Part shown: piece after piece, positions 23,312 through 31,866 of the stretch
Layout: each line of letters opens with the position of its first letter
How positions within the stretch are numbered: the stretch's first letter is position 1
From: CTSoil-043 sp963821235
Lineage (GTDB): Bacteria; Chloroflexota; Limnocylindria; Limnocylindrales; CSP1-4
NCBI GenBank assembly: GCA_963821235.1
Contig: CAWGCS010000002.1
Span: 1 to 64,000, forward strand
DNA length: 64,000 nucleotides
Reading direction: 5' to 3'
Notes under the pieces: model-generated
The model's database searches: none
The model's input: only the letters and a program-made list of their open reading frames with translations
What the model was told of the DNA's origin: nothing
Program-made: the position numbers and the translations under genes

Positions 23312-24586
23312 ATGTCCAGCCCAGCCCCCCTCCGCGTCGCGGTGCTCGGCGCCGGCACCGTCGGCGGGTCCGTCGTGCGCGCGTTCCTGGAGCGGCCGGA
23401 GCGGCTCGCCCCGTTCGACGGATCGCCCCTCGTCCTCGGCGGCGTCGCCGAGAAGGATGTCGCTCGCGCGACCGCGCACGGGATCCCGGCCGAGCTGCTG
23501 ACCGACGCTCCGGCCCACCTCGTGGCGGATCCCGGGATCGACGTGGTCGTCGAGCTGCTGGGTGGCGACGAGCCGGCGCACACGCTCGTCGCGGCCGCGC
23601 TCCAGGCGGGCAAGGCTGCCGTGACCGCCAACAAGCACATGGTGGCGCGGCACGGCCCGGAGCTCGAGGCGATCTCCCGCCGCACCGGCGCCCCGTTCCG
23701 CTTCGAGGCCGCGGTCGGCGGGGGGATCCCGGTCCTCGCGCCGCTCGCCGCGGACCTGGCGGCGAACACGGTCTCCCGCGTCCGCGGGATCGTGAACGGG
23801 ACCACCAACTTCATCCTCACCGCGATGGGCGAGGGGGGCCGCTCGTACGACGACGTGCTCGCCGAGGCGCAGGCACGCGGCTACGCCGAGGCCGACCCGC
23901 GCGGTGACGTCGAGGGCGACGACGCGGTCAACAAGCTTGTGCTCCTGGTGCGGCTCGCCTTCGGGGCCTGGCCGGACCCGGTCACGATCTGCCGGACCCC
24001 GCCGTCGGTGCGCGGTCGGGGGCAGCCGGGCATCACGGGCCTGACGGCCGACGAGATGGCCGGAGCGTCCCTCCTCGGGCTCGCTCTCAAGCTCGTCGCG
24101 ACCGCGGAGGTCGGACCGGACGGGCGCGTCGCGGCGACCGTCGTGGTCACCGCGGTGCCCCGAAGCTCGGCCCTCGGCGCGACCCACGGGGTGCTCAACC
24201 GGATCGAGGTCCGGGCGTTCCCCGTGGGGGACGTGGCCTTCTCCGGCCCCGGCGCAGGCGGCGACGCGACCAGCAGCGCGGTCCTGGGCGACCTGCTGGC
24301 CATCGCGCGCCACGGCGGCAGCACCTGGGCGGGCCTCGCCCCGGCCGCCGCCTCGCCCATCGCGACCGACGGCGCCGACCCGTTCGCCGGCGAGCGCCCG
24401 TGGTTCGCCTTCGTGCCCTGCCTCGCCCCCGACCGCCTTGGGCCGGGCGTGGCGGCGGCCCTCGGGGAGATCGACGGCGGGACGGCCGTGCGCACGAGCC
24501 CGCTGGGGCTGGAGCGCGTGCGGGCCGCCATCGGGCCTTGCCTGCCGGACGGCGTCGACGCGACGATCTACCCGGTGGCCGACTGA
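23312..24586 (+). CDS. hom: Homoserine dehydrogenase
   Basis: 424 residues. N-terminal NAD(P)-binding motif VAVLGAGTVGGSVVRAF, the substrate-site strand AVTANKHMVA, the catalytic core FEAAVGGGIPVLAPL, and RGIVNGTTNFIL with YAEADPRGDVEGDDAVNKL containing the catalytic Lys/Asp pair. The C-terminal about 90 residues occupy the place of an ACT regulatory domain but match it poorly, so threonine feedback may be altered; this is inference. It converts aspartate semialdehyde to homoserine. The stop overlaps the thrC start by one base. Confidence 0.93.
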   Translation: MSSPAPLRVAVLGAGTVGGSVVRAFLERPERLAPFDGSPLVLGGVAEKDVARATAHGIPAELLTDAPAHLVADPGIDVVVELLGGDEPAHTLVAAALQAGKAAVTANKHMVARHGPELEAISRRTGAPFRFEAAVGGGIPVLAPLAADLAANTVSRVRGIVNGTTNFILTAMGEGGRSYDDVLAEAQARGYAEADPRGDVEGDDAVNKLVLLVRLAFGAWPDPVTICRTPPSVRGRGQPGITGLTADEMAGASLLGLALKLVATAEVGPDGRVAATVVVTAVPRSSALGATHGVLNRIEVRAFPVGDVAFSGPGAGGDATSSAVLGDLLAIARHGGSTWAGLAPAAASPIATDGADPFAGERPWFAFVPCLAPDRLGPGVAAALGEIDGGTAVRTSPLGLERVRAAIGPCLPDGVDATIYPVAD

Positions 24587-25680
24587 TGGCCGCGCCCGAC
24601 CTCGCGCCGGTCGGCTCCGCGCCGCGGCCGCGGCTCCTGGAGCGCTATCGGGCCCTCCTCCCGGTGACCGAGGCCACGCCCCGGCTCTCCCTCGGCGAGG
24701 GCGCCACGCCGCTGATCCGGGCCGAGCGCCTCGGCGCAGCCTGGGGCCTCCGCAACCTCCACCTCAAGCTCGAGGGCGCCAACCCCACCGGCTCGTTCAA
24801 GGACCGGGGGATGGTGATGGCCGTCGCGAAGGCGCTCGAGGGAGGCGCCCGTTCGATCGTCTGCGCGTCCACCGGCAACACTTCGGCCTCCGCCGCTGCC
24901 TACGGGGCGGCCGCCGGCCTGGAGGTCGTGGTCGTCCTGCCGGCCGGCAAGATCGCCGCCGGGAAGCTGCTCCAGGCCCAGGCCGCCGGGGCGCGGGTGC
25001 TTGCCGTCCGCGGCAACTTCGACGCGGCGCTGACGGCCGTCCGCGAGCTGGCCGCCCAGGACGAGCGCCCGATCACCCTCGTCAACTCGGTGAACCCCTA
25101 CCGCCTCGAGGGCCAGAAGACGGCAGCCTTCGAGGTCTGCGACGACCTCGGCGGCCCGCCTGACGTCCTGGCCATCCCCGTCGGCAACGCCGGCAACATC
25201 AGTGCCTACTGGATGGGCTTCCGCGCCTACCGGGAGGCGGGACTCGTCGATCGCCTGCCCCGCATGTGGGGCTTCCAGGCCGCCGGCGCCGCGCCGATCG
25301 TCCTGGGCCACCCCGTGGAGCACCCCGAGACCTTCGCGACGGCGATCCGGATCGGCAACCCGGCCTCCTGGGAGAGGGCGACGGCGGCCCGCGACGAGAG
25401 CGGCGGCCTGATCGAGGCCGTGACGGACGACGAGATCCTGGCCGCCTATCGCGACGTCGTGCGGCTGGCCGGCGTCTTCTGCGAGCCGGGCTCGGCGGCC
25501 AGCCTGGCCGGCGTCCGGAAGCTCCGGACGGAGGGCCGCCTCGACCCCGACGCGACGGTCGTCTGCGTCCTCACCGGCCACGGGCTCAAGGATCCCGACA
25601 GCGGCGCACGCCTCGTCGAGCCCCCCGTCGAGTCGGCGGCCACCCTCCCCGCGATCATGGAGGCGCTCGGATGGCGATGA
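24586..25680 (+). CDS. thrC: Threonine synthase
   Basis: ATG at 24586 shares one base with the hom stop. 364 residues, PLP fold-type II. The PLP lysine is in NPTGSFKDRGM, preceded by LKLEGAN; the phosphate-binding loop CASTGNTSASAAAYGAAAG and the IPVGNAGNISAYWMGF region are present. It converts O-phosphohomoserine to threonine. The short N-terminus is like that of Bacillus-type (class I short) ThrC. The 3' end overlaps thrB, giving the order hom-thrC-thrB. Confidence 0.95.
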   Translation: MAAPDLAPVGSAPRPRLLERYRALLPVTEATPRLSLGEGATPLIRAERLGAAWGLRNLHLKLEGANPTGSFKDRGMVMAVAKALEGGARSIVCASTGNTSASAAAYGAAAGLEVVVVLPAGKIAAGKLLQAQAAGARVLAVRGNFDAALTAVRELAAQDERPITLVNSVNPYRLEGQKTAAFEVCDDLGGPPDVLAIPVGNAGNISAYWMGFRAYREAGLVDRLPRMWGFQAAGAAPIVLGHPVEHPETFATAIRIGNPASWERATAARDESGGLIEAVTDDEILAAYRDVVRLAGVFCEPGSAASLAGVRKLRTEGRLDPDATVVCVLTGHGLKDPDSGARLVEPPVESAATLPAIMEALGWR

Positions 25681-26636
25681 GCCGCTTCGCGGACCTCGAC
25701 GGCCGCTGGATCGCCGTCGAGGTGCCGGCCACGAGCGCCAACCTGGGTGCGGCCTACGACTGCATGGCGGTCGCCCTCGAGATCGTCGACCGGGTCGAGG
25801 TCGAGTGCCTGGCCCGGCCGGGCGCGGGGGTGGAGCTGGCGGTCGAGGGGGAGGGGGCCGGGGAGCTCCCGGGCGATCGCACCAACGCCTTCGTCGTCGC
25901 CCTCGAGCGCGGTCTCGCCGAGGTCCGCGGGACGCCGGACGGGGAGCTCGGCTGGCGGATCCAGATGCGCAACCGGATCCCGCTCGCGCGTGGCCTCGGG
26001 TCCTCGGCGGCGGCGACCGTGGCCGGGCTCCTGGCCGGGGCGGCCCTGGCCGGCGAGACGCTCTCCACGGACCGCGCCCTGGCCCTGGCGACGGAGATCG
26101 AGGGCCACCCCGACAACGCCGCCGCGGCGCTCCTGGGCGGCTTCACCGTCGCCGCCCACGGCGACGCCCCGACCGCCATCCGCTTCGACGTGCCCCGCGA
26201 CCTGCGGACGATCCTCTTCATTCCCGACCTGCGGCTGGCGACGCGGGAGATGCGGGCCGCCCTCCCGGAGCGGGTGCCCCTGGCGGACGCCGTGGCCAAC
26301 CTCCAGCGCGTGGCGCTCGGGGTGGCCGCCCTCGCCGCGGGCAGCGCCGGGGGCCTGGGCCACCTGACCGTGGATCGCCTCCACGAGCCGTACCGCGCGG
26401 CCGTCTATCCCCAGCTGCCGAAGCTGGTCGCCGCGGCCCGCGAGGCGGGAGCCCTGGGGGCATGCCTGTCGGGGGCCGGGAGCACGATCATCGCCTTCGC
26501 CGACACGCTCTCCGTGCTCACCCGGATCGAGGGCGCCTTCCGGGCGGCCGCGGCCGACCTCGACCTGGCGGGCCGGGTGGAGCTGGTCGCGCCCCGCAAC
26601 GTCGGCGCCCGGGTCGAGCATCCGATCGGAGCGTAA
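25671..26636 (+). CDS. thrB: Homoserine kinase
   Basis: ATG 25671 is preferred because GGAGG (25659-25663) lies 7 bases upstream; ATG 25677 would form an ATGA overlap. About 321 residues. GHMP kinase fold with motif 1 VEVPATSANLGAAYDCMAVAL, the ATP loop IPLARGLGSSAAATVAG and motif 3 ACLSGAGSTIIAFAD. It phosphorylates homoserine for ThrC. With hom and thrC it completes homoserine-to-threonine conversion in one operon. Confidence 0.95.
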   Translation: MAMSRFADLDGRWIAVEVPATSANLGAAYDCMAVALEIVDRVEVECLARPGAGVELAVEGEGAGELPGDRTNAFVVALERGLAEVRGTPDGELGWRIQMRNRIPLARGLGSSAAATVAGLLAGAALAGETLSTDRALALATEIEGHPDNAAAALLGGFTVAAHGDAPTAIRFDVPRDLRTILFIPDLRLATREMRAALPERVPLADAVANLQRVALGVAALAAGSAGGLGHLTVDRLHEPYRAAVYPQLPKLVAAAREAGALGACLSGAGSTIIAFADTLSVLTRIEGAFRAAAADLDLAGRVELVAPRNVGARVEHPIGA

Positions 26637-26660
26637 GGCTACCGTGACGGTTAGCGGCCG

Positions 26661-27527
26661 ATGACCGAAGGCTCGCCAGCGCCGGGCGCGGCACCGCCCG
26701 GGCGCCGTCTCGCCGGTGCCGTCGCCTTCGTGACCGGCGCCGGCTCCGGGATCGGGCGGGCCGGAGCGCAGCGCTTCGCCGCGGAGGGCGCCCGGGTCGC
26801 GGTGGCCGACATCGACGAGGCGCGCGGGCGGCGGATCGCCGAGGGGATCGCGGCGGGCGGCGGGGAGGCGGCCTTCGTCGCGGTCGACGTGCGGGACTCC
26901 GCCAGCGTGAAGTCCGCGGTGGACGCCACGATCGCCCGCTTCGGCGGGCTCGACGTCGTCTTCCACAACGCGATGAACGTTCCCTACGTCAACGACCACG
27001 ACCGGATGGCGGTCGACCTTCCCGAGGAGACGTGGCACGAGATCCTGCGGGTCGCCCTCGACGGGACCTTCCACGTCGTGAAGCACGCGGGCGCCGCGAT
27101 GCGCGCCGGCGGGCGCGGCGGCAGCATCGTCCTCACCTCGACCGTCGACGCTCTCGTCGCGCAGCCCGGCTTCGACGCCTACACCGCGGCCAAGGGCGGG
27201 GTCAACGCCCTGACCCGCTCGCTGGCCGCCGGCCTCGCGCCGCATCGGATCCGGGTCAACGCTCTCGCCCCCTCCTTCGTCTCATCGGAATCGCAGCTGG
27301 CCTGGCTCGCCGATCCCGCGACGGCGCGCGTCGTCGCGTCGATGCACCTCCTGGCGATCCCCACGCCGGAGGACGTCGCCGCCGCGGCGCTCTTCCTCGC
27401 CTCGGACGAGGCGGCCGCGATCACCGGCGTCATCCTGCCAGTCGACGCCGGCTACCTCGCCGTGAAGGGGAGCGCAGCCGTGGCCGCGGCGATCCAGGGT
27501 GATCCGGACCCGAGGTCGGGCGGCTAG
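26661..27527 (+). CDS. SDR family oxidoreductase
   Basis: 288 residues with classical short-chain dehydrogenase motifs: TGAGSGIGRAG for NAD(P), VDVRD, the serine in VLTSTVDAL, and the YxxxK pair in FDAYTAAKGGVNAL. VADIDEAR after the second strand (acidic residue) suggests NAD(H) preference, an inference. The start follows thrB by 24 bases without an evident strong ribosome binding site. The substrate is unknown; it is not part of threonine synthesis. Confidence 0.85.
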   Translation: MTEGSPAPGAAPPGRRLAGAVAFVTGAGSGIGRAGAQRFAAEGARVAVADIDEARGRRIAEGIAAGGGEAAFVAVDVRDSASVKSAVDATIARFGGLDVVFHNAMNVPYVNDHDRMAVDLPEETWHEILRVALDGTFHVVKHAGAAMRAGGRGGSIVLTSTVDALVAQPGFDAYTAAKGGVNALTRSLAAGLAPHRIRVNALAPSFVSSESQLAWLADPATARVVASMHLLAIPTPEDVAAAALFLASDEAAAITGVILPVDAGYLAVKGSAAVAAAIQGDPDPRSGG

Positions 27528-27598
27528 GGACGGACGGAGCCGGCCCAGCCCGGCGCGGGCACCGCATTCCGACTCGCGCCGCGGCCGCGCCTGCGGCG

Positions 27599-28375
27599 TC
27601 AGGCCGCCGGGACGTTCGTCCGGATGAAGGCCTGCACCCGCTCCCAGGCATCGGCCGACGCGTCCCCGAACTCCTCCGCCTTGCGGTCGAAGAACGAGTG
27701 CGGGGCGCCCGGATAGGTGACGACCTCGTTGGGGACGCCTGTCGCCGCCAGGGCGTCGCGGAAGGCCTCGACAGCCTCGGCCGGGATCCCGCGATCGGCC
27801 CCGCCGAAGATGGCCAGGACCGGCGCCGTCATCAGCCCGGTCGAGTCGGCCGGTGCCGGGATGTCGCCCCGGGCGCCCACCGGCCAGCCGTAGAAGCCGA
27901 TCGCCCCGGCCAGCCCCAGGCCAAGCGTATTGGCAAGGAAGGCGAGGCGGCCGCCGAAGCAGAACCCGATCGTGAAGACGGCCCGCACGCGGCTGGGGGC
28001 CAGCGAGCGCAGCTGCTCGGCGGCGGCCTGGACGTCCCACGACAGGTTGCTGAAGCGCGTCTCGCCGACGTGGGTCATGAAGTCGAAGTCCGTCGGCCGC
28101 TCCCGGACGCCGATGCCGGCCGTCCGCCCGAAGTAGTCGATCGCCAGGGCGTCCACGCCGACCTCGGCGAAGCGCAGGGCCAGCTCCTCGTAGTAGGGAT
28201 GGAGGCCGCGCACGTCGGGGAGGACGATGATCCCGGCCCCGCTCGGCACCTCCGCCCGGGCCACCAGGCCGGCGAAGCGGCCGCCGTCCCCGGCCCGAAG
28301 GACGATCTCCTCCGTGTCGATGGCGCCCCCGGCGATCGGGGCGATCGGCGGCCGGCTGTCGAGGTCGAAGCACAT
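27599..28375 (-). CDS. Dienelactone hydrolase family protein
   Basis: 258 residues from ATG 28375 (AGGAG 12 bases upstream). Alpha/beta hydrolase with the dienelactone-hydrolase triad: nucleophilic Cys in TIGFCFGGRLAF, Asp in FGGADRGIP, His in YPGAPHSFFD. VLPDVRGLHPYYEELALRFA supplies the usual N-terminal strand and oxyanion region. No signal peptide. Family members cleave lactones and small esters. It is convergent with the SDR gene and divergent from lysC. Confidence 0.87.
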   Translation of the reverse strand: MCFDLDSRPPIAPIAGGAIDTEEIVLRAGDGGRFAGLVARAEVPSGAGIIVLPDVRGLHPYYEELALRFAEVGVDALAIDYFGRTAGIGVRERPTDFDFMTHVGETRFSNLSWDVQAAAEQLRSLAPSRVRAVFTIGFCFGGRLAFLANTLGLGLAGAIGFYGWPVGARGDIPAPADSTGLMTAPVLAIFGGADRGIPAEAVEAFRDALAATGVPNEVVTYPGAPHSFFDRKAEEFGDASADAWERVQAFIRTNVPAA

Positions 28376-28469
28376 GGAAAGCGAGCTCCTGGCGGATTCC
28401 CCGGGCATGGTAGCCCGGCCCGGCCGGGCGCCACGGCGACGGCCGCGCGGCCCGGCGCACGGAGCACGG

Positions 28470-28475
28470 TACAAT
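28470..28475 (+). promoter_or_regulatory. -10 element TACAAT before lysC
   Basis: TACAAT at 28470-28475 lies 8 bases before the lysC ATG (28484), with no ribosome binding site between. This matches the leaderless arrangement seen at hom and others. No convincing -35 is visible in the GC-rich upstream sequence. Confidence 0.55.
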
Positions 28476-28483
28476 CCGCGCCG

Positions 28484-29749
28484 ATGTCGCACCAGCTCGT
28501 GGTCATGAAGTTCGGCGGCAGCTCCGTCGCGAACGCGGACCGGATCCGTCGCGTCGCCCGCCGCGTGGGCGCTGCGCGAGCCGATGGCGCCGACCTCTGC
28601 GTGGTCGTCTCGGCGATGGGCGATGCCACCGACGAGCTCCTCTCGCTGGCCGCGGCGATCACCGACGAGCCAGATCCTCGCGAGCTCGACATGCTCCTCG
28701 CCACGGGCGAGAACCAGAGCGCGACCCTCATGGCGATGGCCCTCCACGCCCTCGGCGTGCCGGCGATCGCCCTCACCGGAGCCCAGGCCGGGATCGTCAC
28801 CGACGGGACCTACGGCAAGGCCCGCATCGCCGGCATCGACCCCGTCCGGGTCCGGGCCGAGCTGGCCGACGGGAAGGTCGTCATCGTGGCGGGCTTCCAG
28901 GGCCAGAGCGCGAAGGCCGTCGAGCTGATGGAGACGACCACCCTCGGCCGAGGAGGCAGCGACACGACGGCCGTCGCCCTGGCCGCCGCGCTGCGGGCCG
29001 GCCGCTGCCAGGTCTACACCGACGTGAAGGGGATCTACACGGCCGACCCCCGGCTCGTCCCCGACGCGCGCCAGCTCCAGGTGATCGGCTACGAGGAGAT
29101 GCTCGAGCTGGCCCATCAGGGCGCCCAGGTGATGCAGGTGCGGGCCGTCGAGCTCGGCTGGGTCAACGACGTCGTCATCGAGGTCCTCAGCTCGTTCGAG
29201 GACGCCCCCGGCACCCTCATCAAGGAGGACCCGCTCGTGGAGCAGCGCAACAAGGTCCGCGGGATCGCCCACGACCGGAACGTCGCCAAGATCACTCTCG
29301 TCGCCGTGCCCGACCGGCCCGGCGTCGCCCACGCCGTCTTCGCCCCGCTGGCAGAGGGCGGCATCAGCGTCGACATGATCGTCCAGAACGTCGGCCACGG
29401 CGGGACGACCGACATGAGCTTCACCATTCCCCGCGTCGAGCTGGCCAAGGCCAAGAAGCTCCTCGACCCCCTGGTCCGCGAGCTCGGCTTCCGCGAGATG
29501 ACCACCGATCCCTCGATCGCCAAGGTCTCGATCGTCGGCGCCGGCCTCCACAACGCGCCCGGCTACGCGGCCCGCATGTTCGGAGCCCTCAGCAACGCGG
29601 GCGTCAACATCGAGATGATCTCGACGTCCGAGGTCCGGATCACCTGCACGATCGCCGAGGTCCAGCTCGAGGCCGCCGTTCGCGCCCTCCACGCGGCCTT
29701 CGAGCTCGCCACGCCGGACCCGGTTGACCGGGCGGCGGCGAGCCGGTGA
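28484..29749 (+). CDS. lysC: Aspartate kinase
   Basis: 421 residues. Kinase motif VVMKFGGSSVANADRI, VVVSAMGDATDELL, the substrate loop GRGGSDTTAVALAAAL with YTDVKGIYTADPR, then two ACT domains (about residues 275-340 and 350-415; ITLVAVPDRPGVA and VSIVGAGLHNAPGYAARMF). The tandem ACT layout is that of lysine/threonine-inhibited aspartokinases. It makes aspartyl phosphate for Lys, Met and Thr synthesis, feeding the hom-thrC-thrB operon 2 kb upstream. The stop overlaps birA by GTGA. There is no sign of an internal beta-subunit start. Confidence 0.94.
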   Translation: MSHQLVVMKFGGSSVANADRIRRVARRVGAARADGADLCVVVSAMGDATDELLSLAAAITDEPDPRELDMLLATGENQSATLMAMALHALGVPAIALTGAQAGIVTDGTYGKARIAGIDPVRVRAELADGKVVIVAGFQGQSAKAVELMETTTLGRGGSDTTAVALAAALRAGRCQVYTDVKGIYTADPRLVPDARQLQVIGYEEMLELAHQGAQVMQVRAVELGWVNDVVIEVLSSFEDAPGTLIKEDPLVEQRNKVRGIAHDRNVAKITLVAVPDRPGVAHAVFAPLAEGGISVDMIVQNVGHGGTTDMSFTIPRVELAKAKKLLDPLVRELGFREMTTDPSIAKVSIVGAGLHNAPGYAARMFGALSNAGVNIEMISTSEVRITCTIAEVQLEAAVRALHAAFELATPDPVDRAAASR

Positions 29750-30609
29750 CGTTCCTCGCCCGACAGGAGCGCCTCGCGCGGGTCGGCTCGACCAACGACG
29801 TCGTCCGCGGGTGGCTCGCCATGGGCACCCCGGAGGTCTGCCTCGCCGTCGCCGACGAGCAGACGGCGGGGCGCGGTCGAGGCGGCCGCTCGTGGATCGC
29901 GCCGGCGCGTGCGGCGCTCCTCCTCTCGGTCGGCTTCCGGCCGACGTGGCTGTCCCCGGCGCACGTGTGGCGCGTCGCCGCCGTCGTCTCCCTGGCGATG
30001 GCCGACGCGGCCGAGGAGGTCGCCGGCCTTCGGACCCACGCCGTGCGTCTCAAGTGGCCGAACGACCTCGCCATGGAGGCGGACGCCCCGGGCGAGGCCG
30101 GCAGCGAGCTGGGCGGCGGGCCCCTGCGCAAGCTCGGCGGCGTTCTCGGCGAGGTCGATGGCCTGGGCACGGACGATCCGCGCGTCGTGGTGGGGATCGG
30201 CGTCAATGCCGGCTGGAACCGGCGCGAGTTCCCGGCGGAGCTCGCGGCCGCCATGACCAGCCTTGGCGAGGCCTCCGGCGGGCGGCCCATCGATCGGACC
30301 CTCCTCCTCGACGGGTTCCTCTCCCGGCTGGAGGCGCGGGTCGAGGCGCTGCGCGCCGGCCGCTTCCCGGTCGACGACTGGATCGGGCGGCAGGTCACGA
30401 CCGGTCGTCTGGTGCGGCTCGAGGAGCACGGCCGCGGGCCGGAGGAGGTCGTCGCCGTCGGTGTGGACGCCGGGAGCGGCGCCCTCGTCGTCGCGGACCC
30501 CGGCGTCCCCGGCGGGGAGCGAGCGATCCACGCTGGCGACGTCGTCCACGTCCGGCTGGCGACGACCGCGGCCACGGCCAGCTCCGCGCCGTCCGCGGCC
30601 GGGCTGTAA
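29746..30609 (+). CDS. birA: Biotin--[acetyl-CoA-carboxylase] ligase, catalytic domain only
   Basis: GTG at 29746 overlaps the lysC stop. 287 residues. The biotinyl-AMP loop appears as TAGRGRGGRSWIAP, followed by RLKWPNDL, KLGGVLGEV and VVVGIGVNAGWN; a C-terminal SH3-like domain follows. The N-terminal winged-helix repressor domain of E. coli BirA is missing, so this is a non-regulatory ligase. It attaches biotin to the carrier protein encoded at 38299-38871 in the same gene run. Confidence 0.9.
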   Translation: MTFLARQERLARVGSTNDVVRGWLAMGTPEVCLAVADEQTAGRGRGGRSWIAPARAALLLSVGFRPTWLSPAHVWRVAAVVSLAMADAAEEVAGLRTHAVRLKWPNDLAMEADAPGEAGSELGGGPLRKLGGVLGEVDGLGTDDPRVVVGIGVNAGWNRREFPAELAAAMTSLGEASGGRPIDRTLLLDGFLSRLEARVEALRAGRFPVDDWIGRQVTTGRLVRLEEHGRGPEEVVAVGVDAGSGALVVADPGVPGGERAIHAGDVVHVRLATTAATASSAPSAAGL

Positions 30610-30625
30610 CGGAGGGGAGGGAGCG

Positions 30626-31252
30626 GTGTTCGGACGGAGGGGAGGGGCCGAGGCAGCCGGCGGCGTCGGTCGGGTCGTCCCGCTCGATCCGGACCGCAGC
30701 CTCGTCCGGGCGTCCCAGGTCGACCCGGCCCGCTTCGACAGCCTCTACCGCAAGTACGTCGCACAGGTCTACAGCCTTGCCTTCCACGAGCTCGGCGATC
30801 ACCACGAGGCGGAGGACGTGACCGAACGGACCTTCCTCCTCGCCCTCGGCGCCCTGCCCCGCTTCCGCGAGGAAGCGCCGGCCGAGGCCGGGCCGGAGGC
30901 GTCCACGTTCCGCGTGTGGCTCTTCCGGATCGCCCGCAACGTGGTGGCGAACCACCGCCGCACCGCCCGCCGCCGCCCGACGGCCCCGCTGGAGGCCGCT
31001 GAGGGCGCCGCCGCGTCCGACGACGTGGAGCGCGGCGTGCTGGCCCGTGCCGACGCGTCCGCCGCCTGGGCCGCCGTGGCCCGCCTCCCCGGCGACCGGC
31101 GCCGCGCCGTGGTCCTCCGCTTCGTCGAGGAGATGAGCACGGGCGAGATCGCCGGCGTCCTCGGCCGCACGGAGGGTGCCGTGCGGGTCCTCCTCCACCG
31201 CGCGCTGCGGACGGTGGCCCGCGACCTCGCCGAGCGCGGGGAGGGACGATGA
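30626..31252 (+). CDS. ECF-type sigma factor
   Basis: GTG at 30626 follows GGAGGGAGC. 208 residues: region 2 (FDSLYRKYVAQVYSLAFHEL, HHEAEDVTERTFLLALGAL, STFRVWLFRIARNVVANHRR) and region 4 (AVARLPGDRRRAVVLRFVEE, STGEIAGVLGRTEGAVRVLL). It directs RNA polymerase to a specific promoter set. Its gene is coupled to the next by ATGA, and the pair lies just ahead of accD, so it might respond to a lipid or envelope signal; that is inference. Confidence 0.9.
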   Translation: MFGRRGGAEAAGGVGRVVPLDPDRSLVRASQVDPARFDSLYRKYVAQVYSLAFHELGDHHEAEDVTERTFLLALGALPRFREEAPAEAGPEASTFRVWLFRIARNVVANHRRTARRRPTAPLEAAEGAAASDDVERGVLARADASAAWAAVARLPGDRRRAVVLRFVEEMSTGEIAGVLGRTEGAVRVLLHRALRTVARDLAERGEGR

Positions 31253-31866
31253 CGGCCGGTGGTCTCGAGGCCGTGGAGGTCGAGGCGCTCGTCACCGACC
31301 GCTACCTCGAGGCGCTCCTGGCCGCGGCCGAGCGGCGCGCCCCCGATGCGCCGGCGGACCCTGCCCTCGACCCGGCGATCCGGGGAGCGGCCCGCCGGCT
31401 GCGCGACGAGCTGGTGCGGATCCATCCGTCGTTCCGCTTCGAGGAGCGGCTGGCGCGGCGGCTCGCCGAGGCGGCGGCCGGCATGCGCCTCGCTGCCGCG
31501 GTCGGCGGCGACGCCACGGTCATCCCCTTCCCGTCGCCGCTGCTCGACGACGGCCTGGCCGAGGAACTGGCGAACCCGGATCTCGCCGCCCTGCTCGGCA
31601 CGCCGGTCGGGGCCGACGACGAGGGCGCGGCCGCGCCCCGGGCGGTGGCGGCCGGCGGGACCGGCTCGCAGCCTGCGAGCATCCTGGCTCGCCGGCCCCT
31701 CCTGGTGGGGGGCGCGGTCACCTCCGCCGCCCTCAGCCTGGCCGGTGCCGCCTTCGTCGCCTGGCGGCTCACCCGCGGCGCGCCGACCGACCCGATGGCG
31801 CGCGCCGTGCGCCTCGCCCGCGCCGCCCGGGCCGCCCGCGACCCGATCCCGGGGGAGCTCTCCTGA
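31249..31866 (+). CDS. Membrane protein coupled to ECF sigma, putative anti-sigma factor
   Basis: ATG at 31249 overlaps the sigma-factor stop. 205 residues: a soluble helical N-terminus of about 140 residues (LEALLAAAERRAP, FEERLARRLAEAAAGM) and one membrane helix (about residues 150-172, LLVGGAVTSAALSLAGAAFV) with a short outer tail. No zinc HxxxCxxC box is present, so if it is an anti-sigma factor it is of an unrecognised type. Position and topology are the only grounds for the call. The stop overlaps accD. Confidence 0.55.
   Translation: MTAGGLEAVEVEALVTDRYLEALLAAAERRAPDAPADPALDPAIRGAARRLRDELVRIHPSFRFEERLARRLAEAAAGMRLAAAVGGDATVIPFPSPLLDDGLAEELANPDLAALLGTPVGADDEGAAAPRAVAAGGTGSQPASILARRPLLVGGAVTSAALSLAGAAFVAWRLTRGAPTDPMARAVRLARAARAARDPIPGELS

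Noticed and set aside
22265..24313. 682-codon minus-strand open frame containing trpS
   Set aside because: Only the last 329 codons (from 23254) are TrpS; the upstream part is antisense to hom and has no domain.
31249..31866. Standard zinc anti-sigma factor
   Set aside because: No HxxxCxxC motif is present; only a cautious putative call is kept.
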